Shown here: positions 24,623-26,219 of the stretch, piece by piece
Layout: each line of letters starts with the position of its first letter
Numbering within the stretch: position 1 is the first letter of the stretch
Source of the DNA: Spirochaetaceae bacterium
GTDB taxonomy: Bacteria > Spirochaetota > Spirochaetia > Treponematales > Breznakiellaceae
Assembly (NCBI GenBank): GCA_031255315.1
Contig: JAIRSS010000042.1
Span: forward strand, 1 to 26,219
Direction of reading: 5' to 3'
Length of the DNA stretch: 26,219 nt
Notes under the pieces: generated by a model
The model's database searches: none
What the model was told of the DNA's origin: nothing
What the model saw: only the letters and a program-made list of their open reading frames with translations
Translations under genes and position numbers: made by a program

Positions 24623-25198
24623 ATGTTCTGTATAAAATGTGGAGAACAATTAACGGTGGAAGTTAAATTTTGTCCTAAATGTGGATATATGGTCAATTAT
24701 TTAGTTGCAGGTAATGATCCTTCTCAGAAAAATGATCAAAGTATTGATCGTACAATGTTACAGTCTGAGCAAATTATTTCCAGTATGCCAAAATCAAAAG
24801 CGTTAAAGCATTTTCGAGTTTTTTCAATTATTACAATGATTTTGATGTCTTGTTGCTTTATATATTCTTTAAGATTTGCTCCTTGGAGTTTTTTACCTTT
24901 ATCAACATTTATATTTTATATTATTTTTTCATTTTGGTTTGCTGTTACCCATTCATTAATTGCAATTATAAAAGGTACAGAGAATAATATAAAAATACTA
25001 AAAATTATGGGGATTTTAGGTTTAGTTTTATATCAAGTAGCTTATATTGTTTTATTAATTATTCGATGGTATACAATAATGTATGATGACAAATTATTTG
25101 CATATATAGCATCGATATCCGCTTTCTTAGCTTTTAGTTACGCAACTGTCTTTGCTTTTGTGGTTATTTCATTTGTGAAATGTAAAGTAAAGAAATAA
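24623..25198 (+). CDS. Zinc-ribbon membrane protein (cassette 1 gene)
   Basis: A 191-aa protein. The N-terminus is a compact zinc ribbon, Cys3-x2-Cys6...Cys17-x2-Cys20 (CIKC and CPKC, as in the zinc_ribbon_2 and DUF zinc-ribbon families). A polar linker (about 28-62) leads to four predicted membrane helices (about 65-83, 90-116, 126-148 and 157-185) and a Lys-rich tail. AAGAGG precedes the ATG. Codon use is extremely AT-rich, unlike the rest of the window, indicating acquisition from elsewhere. It fills a repeat-bounded 849-bp unit (GTTATGC at 24524 to GTTATGC at 25373) with its own promoter. The family is common in firmicutes and the function is unknown; the architecture suggests a small membrane stress or defence-type protein, which is only a guess. 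Confidence 0.85.
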   Translation: MFCIKCGEQLTVEVKFCPKCGYMVNYLVAGNDPSQKNDQSIDRTMLQSEQIISSMPKSKALKHFRVFSIITMILMSCCFIYSLRFAPWSFLPLSTFIFYIIFSFWFAVTHSLIAIIKGTENNIKILKIMGILGLVLYQVAYIVLLIIRWYTIMYDDKLFAYIASISAFLAFSYATVFAFVVISFVKCKVKK

Positions 25199-25222
25199 TA
25201 AAAATTTGTATAAAATAATGGG

Positions 25223-25394
25223 GTACGGCGCAACTTCGCATAACGTTCCGGCTGTATGCGACGGTTTTGCAGCCCTGCAAAACTGTGGGTGGAATGAGCC
25301 GTGGGAGGCGCAGCCGACCTAGGCGAATGGAACCCCGGAGCCGCCGAATGGCGGCGGAGCGCATACAGTCCTGTTATGCGAAGTGGCGGCGTAC
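25223..25394. repeat. Complete attC-like structured repeat, copy 2
   Basis: A 172-bp imperfect palindrome. The outer arms 25223-25244 and 25373-25394 match in 20 of 22 positions and contain R-box-like GCATAAC (25238-25244) and GTTATGC (25373-25379), 142 bp end to end. The inner boxes CTGTATGCG (25252-25260) and CGCATACAG (25360-25368) pair perfectly, separated from the R boxes by short unpaired spacers, as in attC folding. The centre has a perfect 9-bp hairpin, GTTTTGCAG/CTGCAAAAC (25264-25283), and CCGCC/GGCGG. The R boxes deviate from the GTTRRRY consensus at one complementary position. Confidence 0.65.
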
Positions 25395-25398
25395 ACCA

Positions 25399-26010
25399 TT
25401 ATTTTATTATTTCCATTATGTTTTTATTTATACTTTTTTCCAATAATATTTTATTCATGTTTTCTTCAAATATTTTCCACCTGTTTTCTTTTCCAAATTT
25501 GTCATATAACCTTTTTAGATATTCCTCCAATTTCTTATTTTTGTCTTTTAATAATAAATAGGTAAATATTTCCATATATTTATGAAGATAATTTTCCAAT
25601 ATCATCAATTCCATTAAATCATTGGTTGTTTTTATTGTTTTATAAAATCGTTCCTCATGTTCAAGGCCATTTTTTATTTCCAATGCTATCTTTCTAATGT
25701 CTGTTCCTTCCTCAATATCATATCCGGTTTTTGGAAAACAGTCATCCTTTAAATTATAATGTGGTTCGTCATTTTTTGGTTCAGACAATCCAGATTTTCC
25801 CATTATCCTATCAATTTCCTTTGAATAAATTTCTCCATAAATATAAAATTTTGTGTGTCCCCAGCCATTTCTACTGCTTAAATTAAAGTGGATTATAAAT
25901 ATCAAATCATCAACGGTTTTATAAAAATATTGTTTGACCTTTTTATAACCGTAATTTTTCAAAAATGGAGTAATTTCATTTTTCATCATATCATCAAATA
26001 ATTCTTTCAT
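25399..26010 (-). CDS. DUF4304-like protein (cassette 2 gene, reversed orientation)
   Basis: A 203-aa soluble protein. The N-terminus (LFDDMMKNEITPFLKNYGYKK, then QYFYKTVDDLIFIIHFNLSS and KFYIYGEIYS) fits the DUF4304 pattern: a helix ending in LKxxGFKKxG followed by a beta-sheet with an aromatic strand. The C-terminal third is helical and Lys/Glu-rich. AAGGAG precedes the ATG at 26010. Base composition is very AT-rich. DUF4304 members are recurrent as solitary genes in mobile or immunity contexts, but their biochemistry is not established. The gene reads leftward, opposite to the zinc-ribbon gene, and its stop lies 20 bases from the R-box-like GTTATGC of copy 2, so the unit is tightly packed. 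Confidence 0.8.
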   Translation of the reverse strand: MKELFDDMMKNEITPFLKNYGYKKVKQYFYKTVDDLIFIIHFNLSSRNGWGHTKFYIYGEIYSKEIDRIMGKSGLSEPKNDEPHYNLKDDCFPKTGYDIEEGTDIRKIALEIKNGLEHEERFYKTIKTTNDLMELMILENYLHKYMEIFTYLLLKDKNKKLEEYLKRLYDKFGKENRWKIFEENMNKILLEKSINKNIMEIIK

Positions 26011-26028
26011 ATCTCCTTCTTTATTTTT

Positions 26029-26056
26029 ATTATAAAGATATTTTTTATTCTGTCAA
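26029..26056 (-). promoter_or_regulatory. Consensus promoter of the DUF4304-like gene
   Basis: On the minus strand TTGACA (26056-26051), 16 bp, TATAAT (26034-26029), then AAGGAG and the ATG at 26010. Both hexamers are perfect consensus. Confidence 0.75.
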
Positions 26057-26085
26057 GTATTTTCAGTTTTTATATATGCCAACCC

Positions 26086-26219
26086 AATTTAGCCACCATT
26101 TCGCATAACGTTCCGGCTGTATATGACGTTTTTGCAAGCCCGATAAAGGAAACCGTAGGTTTCCAGGGCTTGCAAAAATGTGGGTGGAGCGGAGCGTGGG
26201 AGGCGTAGCCGACCTAGCG
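26086..26219. repeat. attC-like structured repeat, copy 3 (cut by the right edge)
   Basis: The left arm TTTAGCCACCATTTCGCATAAC ends in R-box-like GCATAAC (26103-26109), followed by GTTCCGGCTGTAT as in copy 2. The centre differs in sequence but keeps the fold: TTTTTGCAAGCCC (26129-26141) pairs with GGGCTTGCAAAAA (26166-26178), and GGAAACC (26148-26154) pairs with GGTTTCC (26158-26164). Then GTGGGTGGA and GTGGGAGGCGTAGCCGACCTA follow as in copy 2. The right half lies outside the window. Confidence 0.65.

Noticed and set aside
24383..26219. CRISPR array interpretation of the right-hand repeats
   Set aside because: The repeats are about 140-170 bp with gene-sized gaps of several hundred bases, not 25-40 bp repeats with short spacers.
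24383..26219. Insertion sequence bounded by inverted repeats
   Set aside because: Neither gene resembles a transposase, and each repeat is itself palindromic and present at internal and outer positions, which fits cassette boundaries better.

Overview
The window looks like chromosomal DNA of a GC-rich spirochaete of the Treponema lineage, probably a termite-gut-type relative. This is inferred from the mix of lipoproteins, a carD-ispD-ispF-nth block, a treponemal-looking sensor start at the left edge and integron-like repeats at the right edge. I could not test the species, and no rRNA, tRNA or CRISPR array is visible.

Layout. Bases 1-552 hold the start of a leftward sensor-like gene, a decayed transposase relic and a hairpin. 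Bases 553-3674 encode an unknown helical protein and a peptide-type ABC substrate-binding lipoprotein. Bases 3709-6257 are a tight run of carD, ispD, ispF and an endonuclease III gene. Bases 6504-13561 are a nearly self-contained sugar phosphotransferase (PTS) cluster: mannitol-type EIICB, HPr, a MtlR-like regulator, mannitol-type EIIA, a 1-phosphofructokinase-type kinase and Enzyme I. It carries the whole phosphate relay from PEP to sugar but no mannitol-1-phosphate dehydrogenase. Bases 13721-16383 hold def, fmt and a membrane PASTA protein. A leftward operon at 16490-19336 (TPR lipoprotein, 77-aa protein, TraB/PrgY-family membrane protein) is divergent from a 613-aa membrane-anchored protein. 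A leftward unknown gene (21293-21928) and uvrB (22268-24271) follow.

From about 24383 to the right edge the character changes. Three related, highly structured repeats, roughly 160-170 bp where complete, separate two very AT-rich single-gene segments. One gene encodes a zinc-ribbon membrane protein. The other, on the opposite strand, encodes a DUF4304-like protein. The repeats have integron attC-like geometry, with R-box-like ends GCATAAC...GTTATGC, inner paired boxes and a variable hairpin centre. The best reading is a piece of an integron cassette array without a visible integrase. The outer pairing extends beyond the expected crossover and one gene is inverted, so a different palindromic repeat family remains possible.

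A second theme is start-site architecture. Several first-in-unit genes (the 553 gene, carD, def, the TPR lipoprotein, the 613-aa protein and uvrB) lack a Shine-Dalgarno sequence and have a -10-like box ending 5-10 nt before ATG, which suggests leaderless mRNAs. Operon-internal genes use strong Shine-Dalgarno sites or ATGA overlaps.
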